A stretch of 64,000 nt of DNA, from contig NZ_CP077725.1 in NCBI RefSeq assembly GCF_024730565.1, positions 124,001 through 188,000 on the forward strand, written 5' to 3'. Origin of the DNA: Clostridium sp. CM027. GTDB lineage: Bacteria; Bacillota; Clostridia; Clostridiales; Clostridiaceae. The notes below the pieces were generated by a model. That model was given only the letters and a program-made list of their open reading frames with translations, did no database searches and had not been told where the DNA came from. The position numbers were made by a program, and so were the translations under genes. Shown here piece after piece: positions 1-9,543 of the stretch. Positions within the stretch are counted from its first letter, which is position 1, and each line of letters starts with the position of its first letter.

Positions 1-2
1 TA

Positions 3-692
3 GGAGCCGTACTTAAGGTGAAAGATTTAGATGAAGCAAGTGCTAAAGAGGATTTAATAATTTCTTTATCGGGTCCCTTATTAAACTTATTATTAGCAGT
101 TATTTTTTATATTTTATTTATATTATTTAATAGACCTTATTTGCATTTAATTTATAAAAGCAATTTAGCTTTAGGCATTTTTAATCTTATACCAGCCTTT
201 CCACTGGATGGAGGAAGGGTGCTTAGGGATATACTTAATATTAAGACTATATATAGAAGGGCAAATGAAATTTCTATTAGGGTTAGTATGATTCTTGGAA
301 GTATTTTCATGTTTATATATTTTGTAAGTGTAGCAGCAAATAAAAGCAACTTTAATTTAGGCTTAATTTCTATATTTATTTTAATATCTTCGATTAAAGA
401 AAAGGAAAGGATAGTATATTTGATTATGGGTTATATTATTAGGAAGAAACATAGATTTATAAAGAGAGGATATGTAGAGAATAAAAGTATATCTGTTTTT
501 TGTGAAAAAAATTTATTATCGGTACTAGGAATAATTGATAAGAATAAGTACAATTTGTTTACAATACTAGATGAAAATATGACATTGCTAGATACGTTGT
601 ATGAAGAAGAAATAATTGAGGCAATAAAAGCCTATGGTAATATAAGCCTAAGTGAGTACATTGACATTAAAAAATTAAAAAATAATGTATAA
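3..692 (+). CDS. spoIVFB: SpoIVFB-type M50 intramembrane metalloprotease, 3' part
   Basis: Partial: the reading frame is open to the left edge, and the HExxH zinc motif lies upstream of the window. The visible part has hydrophobic segments and the second M50 motif, NLIPAFPLDGGR, whose Asp is a zinc ligand, followed by a C-terminal region resembling the CBS-like domain of SpoIVFB. In Bacillus SpoIVFB releases sigma-K from its pro-form in the outer forespore membrane. The assignment is from family resemblance. A GTG at position 18 could look like a start, but codons before it (GAVLK) fit the family, so I treat it as internal. A strong terminator follows directly. Confidence 0.85.
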   Translation, partial: GAVLKVKDLDEASAKEDLIISLSGPLLNLLLAVIFYILFILFNRPYLHLIYKSNLALGIFNLIPAFPLDGGRVLRDILNIKTIYRRANEISIRVSMILGSIFMFIYFVSVAANKSNFNLGLISIFILISSIKEKERIVYLIMGYIIRKKHRFIKRGYVENKSISVFCEKNLLSVLGIIDKNKYNLFTILDENMTLLDTLYEEEIIEAIKAYGNISLSEYIDIKKLKNNV

Positions 693-696
693 TAAG

Positions 697-756
697 ATAT
701 CTTAAAGTAAAACAAAGCCTATTAAAGGTTGGGTGTTTTACTTTAAGATATTTTTC
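697..756 (+). terminator. Rho-independent terminator after spoIVFB
   Basis: An 18-base perfect inverted repeat (697-714 with 734-751) is followed by a run of T. It separates spoIVFB from the next operon. Confidence 0.85.
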
Positions 757-865
757 ATTTTGAGATTTAACGCTCATGTGTTAGAATAAAATAATGTAAT
801 GTGTCTATGGCAGATACAAAGGATAACTATTATCTAGCCTAGAGAAAAAACGAGGAGTGATTTCT

Positions 866-2713
866 ATGAATAAAATTTCAGATGATATCTTATTTAAGGT
901 CGAAAAGCCTGCTAGATACATAGGTGGAGAACTTAATTGTTGTTATAAAGATTTAGAAAAAATTGATATAAGATTTGCTTTTTGCTTTCCTGATGTGTAT
1001 GAAGTGGGAATGTCACATTTAGGTAGTAGAATACTTTATCATGTATTAAACGAAAGAAGCGACACTTATTGCGAAAGAGCGTTTGCTCCTTGGCCAGATA
1101 TGGAAAAACAAATGAGAGAAAATAATATTTCTTTGTATGCTCTTGAGAGCAAAGATTCTTTAAAGGAATTTGATATTTTAGGGTTTACTCTGCAATATGA
1201 GATGAGCTACACTAATATACTCAACATGTTAGATATGTCGGGTATTACTATAAGAGCTTCAGAGAGAGGTGAAGATGAACCCATAGTTATGGCTGGGGGA
1301 CCATGTGCTTATAATCCTGAACCTCTTCACGATATAGTGGATTTCTTTGAGATTGGCGAAGGCGAAGAAATAATGAATGATGTGTTAGATATTTACAAAA
1401 AGTACAAAGGTCGTAAAAAAGAATTCCTAAGAGAAATATCTAAGATAAGAGGAATATATGTGCCTTCCTTATATGAGGTGTCCTATAATGAAGATAACAC
1501 TATCAAGGAATTTAAGCCTAAATATGATGATGTTCCTAAAATCGTTAAGAAAAGATTCGTAACAGATCTTAATGAAGTTGCTTTTCCAGATAAAATCGTA
1601 GTTCCGTATACTGAAATAGTACATGATAGGGTAATACTCGAGACATTTAGGGGATGCACTAATGGATGTAGATTTTGCCAAGCGGGCATGATATATAGAC
1701 CAGTTAGAGAAAAGAGTACAGCTAACATTATCGATGCTGCAGATAAATTATTAAAGAGCACAGGGTATAGAGAAATATCTTTAAGTTCTTTAAGCATATG
1801 TGATTATTCAGATATACGAAACCTTATAACGACGCTAATTGAAAAACATAAGGAAGACCACGTGAGTGTATCTCTGCCTTCAATTAGGATAAATTCTTTC
1901 TCTGTAGATTTAATTAAGGAAATACAAAAGGTTAAAAAAACTGGTATAACTTTTGCACCGGAAGCTGGAACCCAAAGAATGCGCGACATTATAAATAAGG
2001 GAGTTACAGAGGAACAAATATTAGAAGCTGCCAGCAGCGTTTTTGCTTCAGGGTGGTCAACTATAAAGCTTTATTTCATGGTTGGGCTTCCTTATGAAAC
2101 TATGGATGATGTACGAGGCATTGCAGAGCTTTCGGATAAAGTTGTAGCAGAATACTTTAAAATCCCTAAGGAAACACGAAAAAGAGGATTAAGGGTTACT
2201 TCAAGTTCCGCTATATTTGTACCAAAACCATTTACTCCATTCCAATGGGCGCCGCAAGCAACAATGGATGCGGTAGTTGAAAAAATAAAAGCAGTTAAGT
2301 ATGCTATAACAAGTAAGGCGGTTATTTATAATTATCATGAATCTGTAGTTTCGTTTCTAGAAGCGGTAATTGCTAGAGGAGACAGAAGAATTTGTGATGT
2401 TATAATTAAGGCATTTGAAAAGGGTGCGAAATTTGATGGTTGGTCTGAGTATTTTAATTTTGAAATATGGAAAGAAGCAATGGATGAATGTGGCGTTTTA
2501 GGAGAATTTTATGCTTATCGCGAAAGAAGTTATGATGAAATACTTCCTTGGGATTTTATAGATATTGGTGTTAATAAAGAGTATCTAATACTCGAAAATG
2601 AAAAAGCAAAAAAAGTAGAATTAACTCAAAATTGCATGTTAGGCTGCACGGAATGCGGCGTTAATGTTAATTTTAAAGAAGGGACGTGTTTCAACGGTGC
2701 GTTATTTAATTAA
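866..2713 (+). CDS. TIGR03960-family radical SAM protein
   Basis: A 615-residue protein with an N-terminal cobalamin-binding-like region, then a radical SAM core with CTNGCRFC (Cys264, Cys268, Cys271) for the 4Fe-4S cluster. It ends in a Cys-rich tail (CMLGCTECG). The family is widespread in Firmicutes and its substrate is unknown to me. I chose ATG 866 because GAGGAG at 852-857 is well spaced for it, while the GTG at 857 would overlap the ribosome site. The next gene overlaps its 3' end by 17 bases; the two families (TIGR03960/TIGR03936) usually occur together, which suggests a joint function. Confidence 0.85.
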   Translation: MNKISDDILFKVEKPARYIGGELNCCYKDLEKIDIRFAFCFPDVYEVGMSHLGSRILYHVLNERSDTYCERAFAPWPDMEKQMRENNISLYALESKDSLKEFDILGFTLQYEMSYTNILNMLDMSGITIRASERGEDEPIVMAGGPCAYNPEPLHDIVDFFEIGEGEEIMNDVLDIYKKYKGRKKEFLREISKIRGIYVPSLYEVSYNEDNTIKEFKPKYDDVPKIVKKRFVTDLNEVAFPDKIVVPYTEIVHDRVILETFRGCTNGCRFCQAGMIYRPVREKSTANIIDAADKLLKSTGYREISLSSLSICDYSDIRNLITTLIEKHKEDHVSVSLPSIRINSFSVDLIKEIQKVKKTGITFAPEAGTQRMRDIINKGVTEEQILEAASSVFASGWSTIKLYFMVGLPYETMDDVRGIAELSDKVVAEYFKIPKETRKRGLRVTSSSAIFVPKPFTPFQWAPQATMDAVVEKIKAVKYAITSKAVIYNYHESVVSFLEAVIARGDRRICDVIIKAFEKGAKFDGWSEYFNFEIWKEAMDECGVLGEFYAYRERSYDEILPWDFIDIGVNKEYLILENEKAKKVELTQNCMLGCTECGVNVNFKEGTCFNGALFN

Positions 2714-3401
2714 GTATACTAAAGGCAGTGAAATTAAATTTGTTGCTCATTTAGATTTAATGAGAACCCTCCAAAAAATTATTAAAAGGTCAGTTCTTCC
2801 AATAGAATATTCAAAAGGCTTTAATCCTCACATGGCGGTATCTATTGCACAACCATTGTCTGTAGGGGTACATTCTGAGGGGGAATACATGGATGTAGTG
2901 TTAAACAGTGAGTTAGAAGAAAAATATATTATGGATAAAATGAATGAAAATACGCCACGTGGAATTGAAATTTTAGATGTGGTAAAAGTTATTCCAGTTG
3001 AGGGAAAAAAGAAAGCTCAAGCTATGGCGATTATTGATGCTGCTAAATATACAATTAAACTAAAATGCACGGGTGGAGAGGATGCACTAAAAACATTGCA
3101 GAGTATTTGTAGTGCAGGCGAATGGAACATCGTTAAGATGAGTAAAAGCGGAGAAAAAATGATTAATATAAAACCATTAGTGCATAAATTTGAATATGAA
3201 GTAGATAGCTCAGTAATTTGTATTTCAGCACTTATTGCTTGTGGAAGTCGTGCTAATTTATCAGCTCGGTTATTAGCAGACTATTTGAAGGAAAATATAG
3301 AGTCTATTAATAAAGAAGCTTTTGTTGATATAGAGCGGGAAGAAATGTATGCATATAAAGATGATAAATTAGTCACTCTTAGCGAGCTTTTCAAAAATTA
3401 G
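2697..3401 (+). CDS. TIGR03936/DUF2344 protein
   Basis: A 234-residue protein starting MRYLIKYTKG. It has the FVAHLDLMRTLQK and PIEYSKGFNPHM blocks typical of DUF2344, a family found downstream of, or fused to, TIGR03960 radical SAM proteins. GTG 2697 is preferred because AAGAAGGGA lies 12-20 bases upstream and homologues start with this motif; an ATG at 2664 would lengthen the overlap with the previous gene. Translational coupling with the upstream radical SAM gene is likely. The biochemical function is not known; an RNA-modification role is only a guess from its neighbour RNase G and ribosomal genes. Confidence 0.8.
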   Translation: MRYLIKYTKGSEIKFVAHLDLMRTLQKIIKRSVLPIEYSKGFNPHMAVSIAQPLSVGVHSEGEYMDVVLNSELEEKYIMDKMNENTPRGIEILDVVKVIPVEGKKKAQAMAIIDAAKYTIKLKCTGGEDALKTLQSICSAGEWNIVKMSKSGEKMINIKPLVHKFEYEVDSSVICISALIACGSRANLSARLLADYLKENIESINKEAFVDIEREEMYAYKDDKLVTLSELFKN

Positions 3402-3421
3402 TAAAATAGGAGTGGATTAAA

Positions 3422-4864
3422 GTGAAAGAAATATATATTGAAAGGCAAGAAGAATTTTTAAGAATAGCTATAAAGGAAAATAACAAATTAAAGGAATGCT
3501 TCATAGAAGAAGAGGATAGTGGCCCTATTCCAGGAGAAATATATCAGGGAGTCGTAAAAAATATTGTTCCAGCAATTAAATGTGCTTTTATAGATATTGG
3601 GAAGGGCAAAGACTGCTATATGTATCTTGATGAAAAGTTTAAGAATACCAAGATAAAAAAAGGCGATGAGATTATAGTTGAAGTCTTAAAAGAAGAGATC
3701 GATAAAAAGGGAGCTAAAGTTACTAGTGCTTTCGGCATTGCAGGTATTTACTGCGTGCTTGTAAATATGAATAAAGACATAAGCTTTTCTAAAAAAATAA
3801 ATAATAGAACTTTTGAAACTATGGTGGCAAATCAACTTAACAAGCCAGAGGATATAGGGGTAATGATTAGGACTAATGCCTTTGATGTAGACATTGATAC
3901 CCTAAACGATGAAGTTCGTGAATTATATGAAATATATAAGGCCGTTATAAACAGAGCGAAGTATTCAAGAAATCCTATTTTGCTATTTAGTGATGCTGGA
4001 GCTTTAAACAGAACTCTACGTGATATTTTAGATAAAAACACTTTTAAAATAGTATTGAATAATGAAAGTGATTTTCAGTATACGAAGAAATTTACAGAAA
4101 AACGATCGGACATCAATGTAAAAGTTGAATTTCATAGTGAAAGCAGAATGTTACTGGATTATTACGGAATAGAAAAAGAAATACTCAGTCTTCGCAATCA
4201 TAGGATTCCACTAAAATGTGGAGGAAATATTGTAATTGATAAAACTGAGGCAATGTATGTAATTGATATTAATTCTGGGAAGAATACAAAGAGTCGATCA
4301 CTTCGAAAAACTGCACAAAGCACCAATATTGAGGCGGCGACAGAAATTGCAAGACAAATTAGACTTCGAAATCTAAGCGGAATCATTATAATAGATTTTA
4401 TTGATATTGAGGATTTAGAAGTGAGAAAAATTATATTAGACGTTTTAGAAGCAGGATTTGCGGATGATAAAAACAAGACTGTAATTTATCCATTTACTGA
4501 GCTAAATTTGGTTCAAATTGCAAGACGGAGGCGCGGAAAGTCTATATACGAGTTTATTGAGGAACCTTGCAAGCATTGCGGTGGGAAGAGTAGCAGGGTT
4601 AAGCTAGCCTATATTCAATTTTTAATTAAAAATGAAATTTTTAAGATACATAAGGAACAGGGCATTAAAGATATATATATTGAAATTGACGGAATTTACA
4701 AAAAGGATATTATGGAGGATGTTTTAGAATTTGCACGTCAAATAGGAGCGTTAGATAATAAAATTTATGTGAATTTTATTCCCCATTTAGAAAAATTCAA
4801 AGTAGAATCGCTAATTTTCGCAAATCAAATAAGAAATTTGCAAACACAGAAGATATATGGGTAA
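3422..4864 (+). CDS. rng: Ribonuclease G/E family endoribonuclease
   Basis: 480 residues, the length of RNase G. An N-terminal S1-like region (GEIYQGVVKNIVPAIKCAFI) is followed by the catalytic DNase I-like part with Asp282 in VIDINSGK and Asp in IIIIDFIDIED, and the zinc-link cysteines Cys383/Cys386 (CKHC). It processes and degrades single-stranded RNA in the cytoplasm, including rRNA precursors. GTG start at 3422 with AGGAGTG upstream. It sits 20 bases after the DUF2344 gene and just before the rplU promoter, an arrangement common in clostridia. Confidence 0.92.
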   Translation: MKEIYIERQEEFLRIAIKENNKLKECFIEEEDSGPIPGEIYQGVVKNIVPAIKCAFIDIGKGKDCYMYLDEKFKNTKIKKGDEIIVEVLKEEIDKKGAKVTSAFGIAGIYCVLVNMNKDISFSKKINNRTFETMVANQLNKPEDIGVMIRTNAFDVDIDTLNDEVRELYEIYKAVINRAKYSRNPILLFSDAGALNRTLRDILDKNTFKIVLNNESDFQYTKKFTEKRSDINVKVEFHSESRMLLDYYGIEKEILSLRNHRIPLKCGGNIVIDKTEAMYVIDINSGKNTKSRSLRKTAQSTNIEAATEIARQIRLRNLSGIIIIDFIDIEDLEVRKIILDVLEAGFADDKNKTVIYPFTELNLVQIARRRRGKSIYEFIEEPCKHCGGKSSRVKLAYIQFLIKNEIFKIHKEQGIKDIYIEIDGIYKKDIMEDVLEFARQIGALDNKIYVNFIPHLEKFKVESLIFANQIRNLQTQKIYG

Positions 4865-4870
4865 ATACAC

Positions 4871-4899
4871 TTTACAAACATTTGGATATATGTTAGAAT
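4871..4899 (+). promoter_or_regulatory. Sigma-A promoter of the rplU operon
   Basis: TTTACA (4871-4876), 17-base spacer, TAGAAT (4894-4899). It lies just after rng and ahead of the L21 leader. Confidence 0.7.
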
Positions 4900-4904
4900 G
4901 TCAT

Positions 4905-4990
4905 TTGTAGACCGCACACGTAAGGTTATAAACATACTTGCTTATTTTACATAAAGGTATGTACCTGGGATGGCGAGACTGGATCAAGGA
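4905..4990 (+). ncRNA. Probable ribosomal protein L21 leader
   Basis: The stretch between the promoter and rplU contains GACCGC near its 5' end, a stem made by ACATAC (4932-4937) with GTATGT (4957-4962), and the motif ACCTGGGATGGCGAGACTGG just before the ribosome site. This resembles the Firmicutes L21 leader (autoregulation of rplU-prp-rpmA). Assigned from memory of the motif, not from a covariance search. Confidence 0.55.
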
Positions 4991-5000
4991 GGTGTATTTT

Positions 5001-5312
5001 ATGTACGCAGTTTTAGTTACTGGTGGAAAGCAATATAGAGTTCAAGAAGGAGACGTTTTATTCGTTGAAAAATTGGATGCTGAAGTTGAAACAACCATTG
5101 AATTAAATGAAATTCTTGCAGTAGGCAAGGAAGAAGGCTTAATAGTTGGAAAACCTGTAGTAGAAGGAGCTAAAGTTGTTGCTAAAGTATTAGCACAAGG
5201 AAAAGCTAAGAAAATTATAGTTTTCAAATTTAAGAGAAAGTTAGATTACAGAAAGAAACAAGGACACAGACAAGCATATACTAAAATTCAAATCGAGAAG
5301 ATAGAAGCTTAG
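5001..5312 (+). CDS. rplU: 50S ribosomal protein L21
   Basis: 103 residues starting [18 protein letters not shown], the standard L21 N-terminus, and ending in the basic [16 protein letters not shown] segment that contacts 23S rRNA. ATG 5001 follows AAGGAGGTG at a good distance; longer upstream frames run through the leader and are not coding. First gene of the rplU-prp-rpmA operon. Confidence 0.97.
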   Translation: MYAVLVTGGKQYRVQEGDVLFVEKLDAEVETTIELNEILAVGKEEGLIVGKPVVEGAKVVAKVLAQGKAKKIIVFKFKRKLDYRKKQGHRQAYTKIQIEKIEA

Positions 5313-5314
5313 TT

Positions 5315-5647
5315 ATGGTTAAAGTTGAATTTGTTCGAAGAAAAGGTAAAATAGTTTCTTTTAAAATAAAAGGTCATGCTCAGCCTAAAGAAGCAGAATT
5401 AGATGTAGATTTAATTTGTGCTGCTATTTCAGCAATTTCTCAAACTACAATTATTGGGATTGAGAAAGTTCTAAAAATTAAGGTGAAGTATGATATAGAG
5501 GATGGATTTTTGAATTTAGATTTAAAAGATCAAACCCTAAAAGATATCGAAAGATGTCAAGTTTTACTTGAAACAATGATACTTGGACTTAAAAGTATAG
5601 AAATTACTTATGGTGAATATATAAAAGTAGAAACAGAGGAGGTGTAG
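5315..5647 (+). CDS. prp: Ribosomal-processing cysteine protease Prp
   Basis: 110 residues with the two catalytic positions of the Prp/YsxB family: His21 in KGHAQ and Cys35 in DLICAAIS. In Firmicutes that make L27 with an N-terminal extension, Prp cleaves that extension off before or during ribosome assembly. It lies three bases after rplU and four bases before rpmA, whose product carries the matching cleavage site. ATG 5315 has a weak ribosome site, so coupling to rplU translation is likely. Confidence 0.92.
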   Translation: MVKVEFVRRKGKIVSFKIKGHAQPKEAELDVDLICAAISAISQTTIIGIEKVLKIKVKYDIEDGFLNLDLKDQTLKDIERCQVLLETMILGLKSIEITYGEYIKVETEEV

Positions 5648-5651
5648 TACA

Positions 5652-5954
5652 ATGTTAGTTATGAACCTTCAGTTATTTGCTCATAAAAAAGGAGTAGGTA
5701 GCTCAAGAAACGGTAGAGATAGTGAATCTAAGAGACTTGGGACTAAACGTGCAGATGGACAATTTGTTCTTTCAGGCAATATTTTAGTAAGACAAAGAGG
5801 AACAAAAATCCATCCAGGAAACAATGTTGGAATAGGTGGAGATGACACTCTTTTTGCTAAAATTGATGGAGTTGTAAAATTCGAAAGAATGGGCAAAATG
5901 AAGAAAAAAGCAAGTGTTTATCCTGTTGATGTAGAAACGTGTATTGCTGAATAA
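5652..5954 (+). CDS. rpmA: 50S ribosomal protein L27 with Prp-cleaved N-terminal extension
   Basis: 100 residues. The N-terminus [14 protein letters not shown] contains the LQLFA-H site that Prp cleaves, after which the mature protein starts [13 protein letters not shown] and reaches the peptidyl transferase centre. AGGAGGTG (5637-5644) supports ATG 5652; a second in-frame ATG at 5661 would still keep the cleavage site. Last gene of the operon, followed by a terminator. Confidence 0.97.
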   Translation: MLVMNLQLFAHKKGVGSSRNGRDSESKRLGTKRADGQFVLSGNILVRQRGTKIHPGNNVGIGGDDTLFAKIDGVVKFERMGKMKKKASVYPVDVETCIAE

Positions 5955-5960
5955 TTTAAG

Positions 5961-5983
5961 GCACCCTTAAAGGGTGCTTTTTT
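5961..5983 (+). terminator. Terminator after rpmA
   Basis: GCACCCT (5961-5967) pairs with AGGGTGC (5971-5977), followed by six T. Confidence 0.85.
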
Positions 5984-6007
5984 AAAATTCTCTTTTGGAG
6001 GATAGTA

Positions 6008-6589
6008 ATGAGTGATTTAGAAAGTTTTATAAACTTAATTAGAAAACAAAGACATGATTTTATGAATGATCTGCAAGTTATATCTGGATATTTGCAAACG
6101 AGGCGACCGAAAGATGCTTTGAAATACATAGATAGGTTATCCAAGGAAAATGAAATTATCAGTGAAATTTATAGATTACAAGATAATGGATTTTCACTAT
6201 GCCTTGAGAATAATATTAAAAAACTATGGCAAAATGAAGTAAAAGTAGAAATAAACATCGAAATTAGCAATTTTAAAAGTAAAATTTTTGAAATTGGATA
6301 TAATAAAAAAGGCGATTTACTTAACACTATATTTATGGAACTAGAAGTTACTAATCAGAAATTTGTATATATTTATATATTCGAAGATGAATTAGGTGAA
6401 AGTTTACTGATTACTAATAATGAAGCTATGTCTGACGAAATGAGTTGGATGGATGAATGGCAACAAATAGAAACAGAAATAGATGATTTAAGAATTTATA
6501 AATGTGTTTTTGATAATAATATAGCTTATAGATTAATATTCAGTACCATAAGTGATGTTATCACCTGCGGCGCTGGGCTAATAAATTAA
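6008..6589 (+). CDS. Spo0B-like phosphotransferase/histidine-kinase-dimerisation protein
   Basis: 193 residues. The N-terminus has the H-box RHDFMNDLQVISGYLQ with His16 as the candidate phospho-acceptor, followed by a second helix (residues about 37-60), the two-helix dimerisation fold of the SpoOB_a family. The C-terminal half shows no ATP-binding N, G1 or G2 boxes, so it should not be an autokinase. The gene sits between rpmA and obgE, exactly where spo0B lies in Bacillus subtilis. Function as a phosphorelay member is inferred from H-box and synteny; a regulatory partner of Obg or a degenerate kinase are alternatives. GGAGGATAGTA precedes ATG 6008. Confidence 0.7.
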   Translation: MSDLESFINLIRKQRHDFMNDLQVISGYLQTRRPKDALKYIDRLSKENEIISEIYRLQDNGFSLCLENNIKKLWQNEVKVEINIEISNFKSKIFEIGYNKKGDLLNTIFMELEVTNQKFVYIYIFEDELGESLLITNNEAMSDEMSWMDEWQQIETEIDDLRIYKCVFDNNIAYRLIFSTISDVITCGAGLIN

Positions 6590-6631
6590 AATTAAACAAA
6601 ATAGAAAATGAGCTAAGGTAAGGTGAAATAT

Positions 6632-7915
6632 ATGTTTATTGATACAGCCAGGATTTTTGTTAAATCAGGAAATGGTGGCAGTGGAGCCGTTTCGTTTAGA
6701 ACAGAGAAATATATACCACTGGGTGGACCAGATGGTGGAGACGGTGGAGACGGTGGAGACGTAATATTAGTAGTTGATCCTAGTATGACTACCCTATTAG
6801 ATTTTTCATATGCAAGAAAATTCGTAGCAAAAAATGGAGTAAACGGTTCTGGTTCTAAGTGTTATGGAAAAGCTGGAGAGGATCTGTATGTTAAAGTTCC
6901 AATGGGGACTATTGTGCGTGACATGGAAACAGAAAAAATAATGTATGATTTAGCTCATGATGGTGATAGTTATAGAGTTTGCAAAGCTGGACAAGGCGGA
7001 AAAGGTAATGTTAAATTTTGTACACCTACAAGGCAAGCGCCAAACTTTGCTGAACCAGGAATGCCAGGAGAAGAAAGATGGATTAAGCTTGAACTTAAGA
7101 GCTTAGCTGATGTTGGATTATTAGGTTTTCCAAATGTAGGCAAGTCAACATTGCTTTCAGTAGTATCAAAAGCAAGACCTAAAATTGCTAATTATCACTT
7201 TACAACTTTAAAACCGAATTTAGGAGTAGTAAGTGTTAAGGGTGCACAGAATTTTGTTATTGCTGATATACCAGGAATAATTGAAGGTGCAGCTGAAGGA
7301 GTAGGTCTTGGAATAGGTTTTTTAAGACATATTGAAAGAACTAGAATGCTTATTCATGTGGTTGACATTTCAGGAATTGAAGGTAGAGATGCTGTAGAAG
7401 ACTTTGTAAAAATAAATGAAGAACTTAGAAAATACAGCGTTAAGTTATGGGATAGACCTCAGATAATAGCCGCTAATAAGAGTGATTTGCTGTTTGATGA
7501 TGAAGTATTTGAAAACTTTAAGAAGAAATTAAATGAACTGGGATATGATGATAGTAAGATATTTAAAATATCTGCAGCTACAAATCAAGGTGTGGATGCA
7601 CTTATGAAAGAAGCGGCTAGAATGTTAACTACTATCCCAGTTACGGAACTAATAATAAATGATGAAGATAAATTCATAATAGAAGAAAAGAGATTCACCT
7701 ACACTGTTGAGGTTGATGAAGAAGGAACTTTTGTTGTTGAAGGAAGTTTTGTTGAAAGATTGTTAAGTGCTGTTAATATAAATGAACCGGATTCTCTTAA
7801 ATATTTCCACAAAGTGTTAAAGAATAAGGGAGTATTTGACGCATTAGTTGCAAAAGGAATTCAAGACGGTGATTTAGTAAGACTACAAAAGTTTGAATTT
7901 GAATTCTTATTATAA
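6632..7915 (+). CDS. obgE: GTPase Obg (ribosome assembly)
   Basis: 427 residues in three parts: the glycine-rich Obg fold (about 1-158, including [13 protein letters not shown]), the GTPase domain with P-loop GFPNVGKST (165-173) and DIPGIIEGA, and a C-terminal OCT domain. It helps 50S maturation and stress/sporulation signalling. ATG 6632 ([13 protein letters not shown]) matches the family start; the GTG at 6623 overlaps the ribosome site AAGGTAAGGTG. Follows the Spo0B-like gene with 42 bases between them. Confidence 0.96.
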   Translation: MFIDTARIFVKSGNGGSGAVSFRTEKYIPLGGPDGGDGGDGGDVILVVDPSMTTLLDFSYARKFVAKNGVNGSGSKCYGKAGEDLYVKVPMGTIVRDMETEKIMYDLAHDGDSYRVCKAGQGGKGNVKFCTPTRQAPNFAEPGMPGEERWIKLELKSLADVGLLGFPNVGKSTLLSVVSKARPKIANYHFTTLKPNLGVVSVKGAQNFVIADIPGIIEGAAEGVGLGIGFLRHIERTRMLIHVVDISGIEGRDAVEDFVKINEELRKYSVKLWDRPQIIAANKSDLLFDDEVFENFKKKLNELGYDDSKIFKISAATNQGVDALMKEAARMLTTIPVTELIINDEDKFIIEEKRFTYTVEVDEEGTFVVEGSFVERLLSAVNINEPDSLKYFHKVLKNKGVFDALVAKGIQDGDLVRLQKFEFEFLL

Positions 7916-7967
7916 AAGATAATGAGCGATAATTCTTATCTTATAAGAATGTAACTAGGAGGATATT

Positions 7968-8258
7968 ATGATTACAAGTAAACAAAGAAGTTATTTGAGA
8001 ACTCTTGCAAATCCATTACAACCTGTATTTCAGGTTGGAAAAGCTGGAATAGAAGAAAATTTTTTAAAACAGATAGAAGACATATTAGAATCTAGAGAGC
8101 TTGTTAAAATTAAAATTTTAAACAATAGTGGAATAACTGCTAGAGAAGCATCAGATATAATTTGCACGGCTATAAATGCTGAAGGAATACAAAGTATTGG
8201 TAGTAAATGCGTATTGTACAAAAGGTCATTAAAAAAGCCTAAAATTGAATTACCATAA
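7968..8258 (+). CDS. yhbY: YhbY/CRM-domain RNA-binding protein
   Basis: 96 residues, a single CRM (CRS1-YhbY) domain, with LRTLANPLQPVFQVGKAGI near the N-terminus and a GxxG-type loop region. YhbY associates with pre-50S ribosomal particles. Preceded by AGGAGG and by a short AT-rich hairpin (about 7929-7948) between obgE and this gene. A terminator follows immediately. Confidence 0.9.
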   Translation: MITSKQRSYLRTLANPLQPVFQVGKAGIEENFLKQIEDILESRELVKIKILNNSGITAREASDIICTAINAEGIQSIGSKCVLYKRSLKKPKIELP

Positions 8259-8284
8259 AAGCATGTAATTTTACATGCTTTTTC
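8258..8284 (+). terminator. Terminator after yhbY
   Basis: 11-base perfect stem (8258-8268 with 8271-8281) and a short T run. Confidence 0.75.
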
Positions 8285-8356
8285 CTTTATATAAATTAGA
8301 AAATGTGTTATTATTTTACAGAAGGTACCTTATTATACTATAAAGAAGGTGTTACA

Positions 8357-8956
8357 GTGAAAAAGGCTATTTTTGGAGGAACCTTTGATCCAATTCACAT
8401 AGGGCATGTTCATATTGCCTATGAAGCATTATACAATTTACATTTAGACAAGATTTTATTTATGCCAGCAGGGAATCCACCGAATAAAATTAATAAAAAA
8501 ATAACAGATGCTCAAATTAGATATGATTTAGTTAAAAAGGCAATAGAGCACGAAAGCCACTTTGAAATAAGCGATTATGAAATTAATAAAAAAGAGAATA
8601 GCTATACTTATGAAACACTTGAACTTTTTAGTGAATCGCAAACTAATATAGAGTGGTATTTTTTAATTGGTGGAGACAGCCTAATGGATTTAGATAATTG
8701 GAAAAATGTAGATAGAATACTCAAAAGTTGTAAGTTGGTGGTTTATGGTAGAGCAGGATTTACAGTGGAAGAATTGTTAAAGCAGAAAAATCATGTAGAA
8801 CAAAAGTTCAATGGTAAAGTGATTTTTCTTAATATGCCAATTATAGACATATCTTCAACGAACATTAGAGGTGGTATAAAAAAAGGTAGAAATGTTGATT
8901 ATCTTCTTCCTAAGGGTGTAGAGGTAATAATTGATAATCTTCAGTTATATAAATAG
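8357..8956 (+). CDS. nadD: Nicotinate-nucleotide adenylyltransferase
   Basis: 199 residues. GGTFDPIHIGH (7-17) is the nucleotidyltransferase T/HxGH motif and ISSTNIR near residue 170 is the second ATP-binding motif. It joins nicotinate mononucleotide to AMP in NAD synthesis. GTG 8357 follows AAGAAGGTG and gives the normal N-terminus (MKKAIFGGTF); an upstream frame from 8303 adds 18 unlikely residues. First gene of a nadD-yqeK-LCP group. Confidence 0.93.
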   Translation: MKKAIFGGTFDPIHIGHVHIAYEALYNLHLDKILFMPAGNPPNKINKKITDAQIRYDLVKKAIEHESHFEISDYEINKKENSYTYETLELFSESQTNIEWYFLIGGDSLMDLDNWKNVDRILKSCKLVVYGRAGFTVEELLKQKNHVEQKFNGKVIFLNMPIIDISSTNIRGGIKKGRNVDYLLPKGVEVIIDNLQLYK

Positions 8957-8966
8957 GGGGATTTAA

Positions 8967-9539
8967 ATGTGGAATGAGAAAGAAATGCTCCATTATTTGA
9001 AATTAAGTTTAAAAGAAAGTAGATTAAGACATAGTTTAAACGTTAGTGAAACTGCAGTAACGCTAGCAGTTATTTATGGAGAAAATGTAGAAAAAGCACG
9101 AATTGCAGGCTTAATACATGATTGTGTTAAGAATAAGACTGATGAGGAGCTTATAAAACTGGCTATAGAACATGAAATACAATTAGATGAAATATACCTA
9201 AAGAACCCACCAATTTTGCACGGATTAGTTGGAAGTATACTAGCTAGAGAAGTAATGGGGATTTACGACGAGGATATTTTAAATGCTATTCGTTATCACA
9301 CTACTGGTAGAAAAAGCATGAGCCTTTTAGAGAAAATAATTTATATTGCAGATTATATTGAGCCATTAAGAAAATTTGATGGGGTAGAAGAACTAAGAAG
9401 CTTAAGTAATATTGATTTAGATGCAGCAGTCATAAAATCTTTTGACAATACTATAAAATATGTTATAGGTCAAAAGGGATTATTGCATACGGATACAATA
9501 GAAGCAAGAAATTATTTATTAAGTAAATATAGTAGGTGA
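8967..9539 (+). CDS. yqeK: YqeK HD-domain hydrolase (probable Ap4A hydrolase)
   Basis: 190 residues with HD-domain residues: RLRHSLNVSETAV, AGLIHDCVKNK (His-Asp pair), ILHGLVG and AIRYHTTGR. The YqeK family hydrolyses diadenosine tetraphosphate symmetrically to ADP with iron at the HD site. It follows nadD by 10 bases, the usual Firmicutes order, with AGGGGG as ribosome site. Confidence 0.9.
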   Translation: MWNEKEMLHYLKLSLKESRLRHSLNVSETAVTLAVIYGENVEKARIAGLIHDCVKNKTDEELIKLAIEHEIQLDEIYLKNPPILHGLVGSILAREVMGIYDEDILNAIRYHTTGRKSMSLLEKIIYIADYIEPLRKFDGVEELRSLSNIDLDAAVIKSFDNTIKYVIGQKGLLHTDTIEARNYLLSKYSR

Positions 9540-9543
9540 GAGT

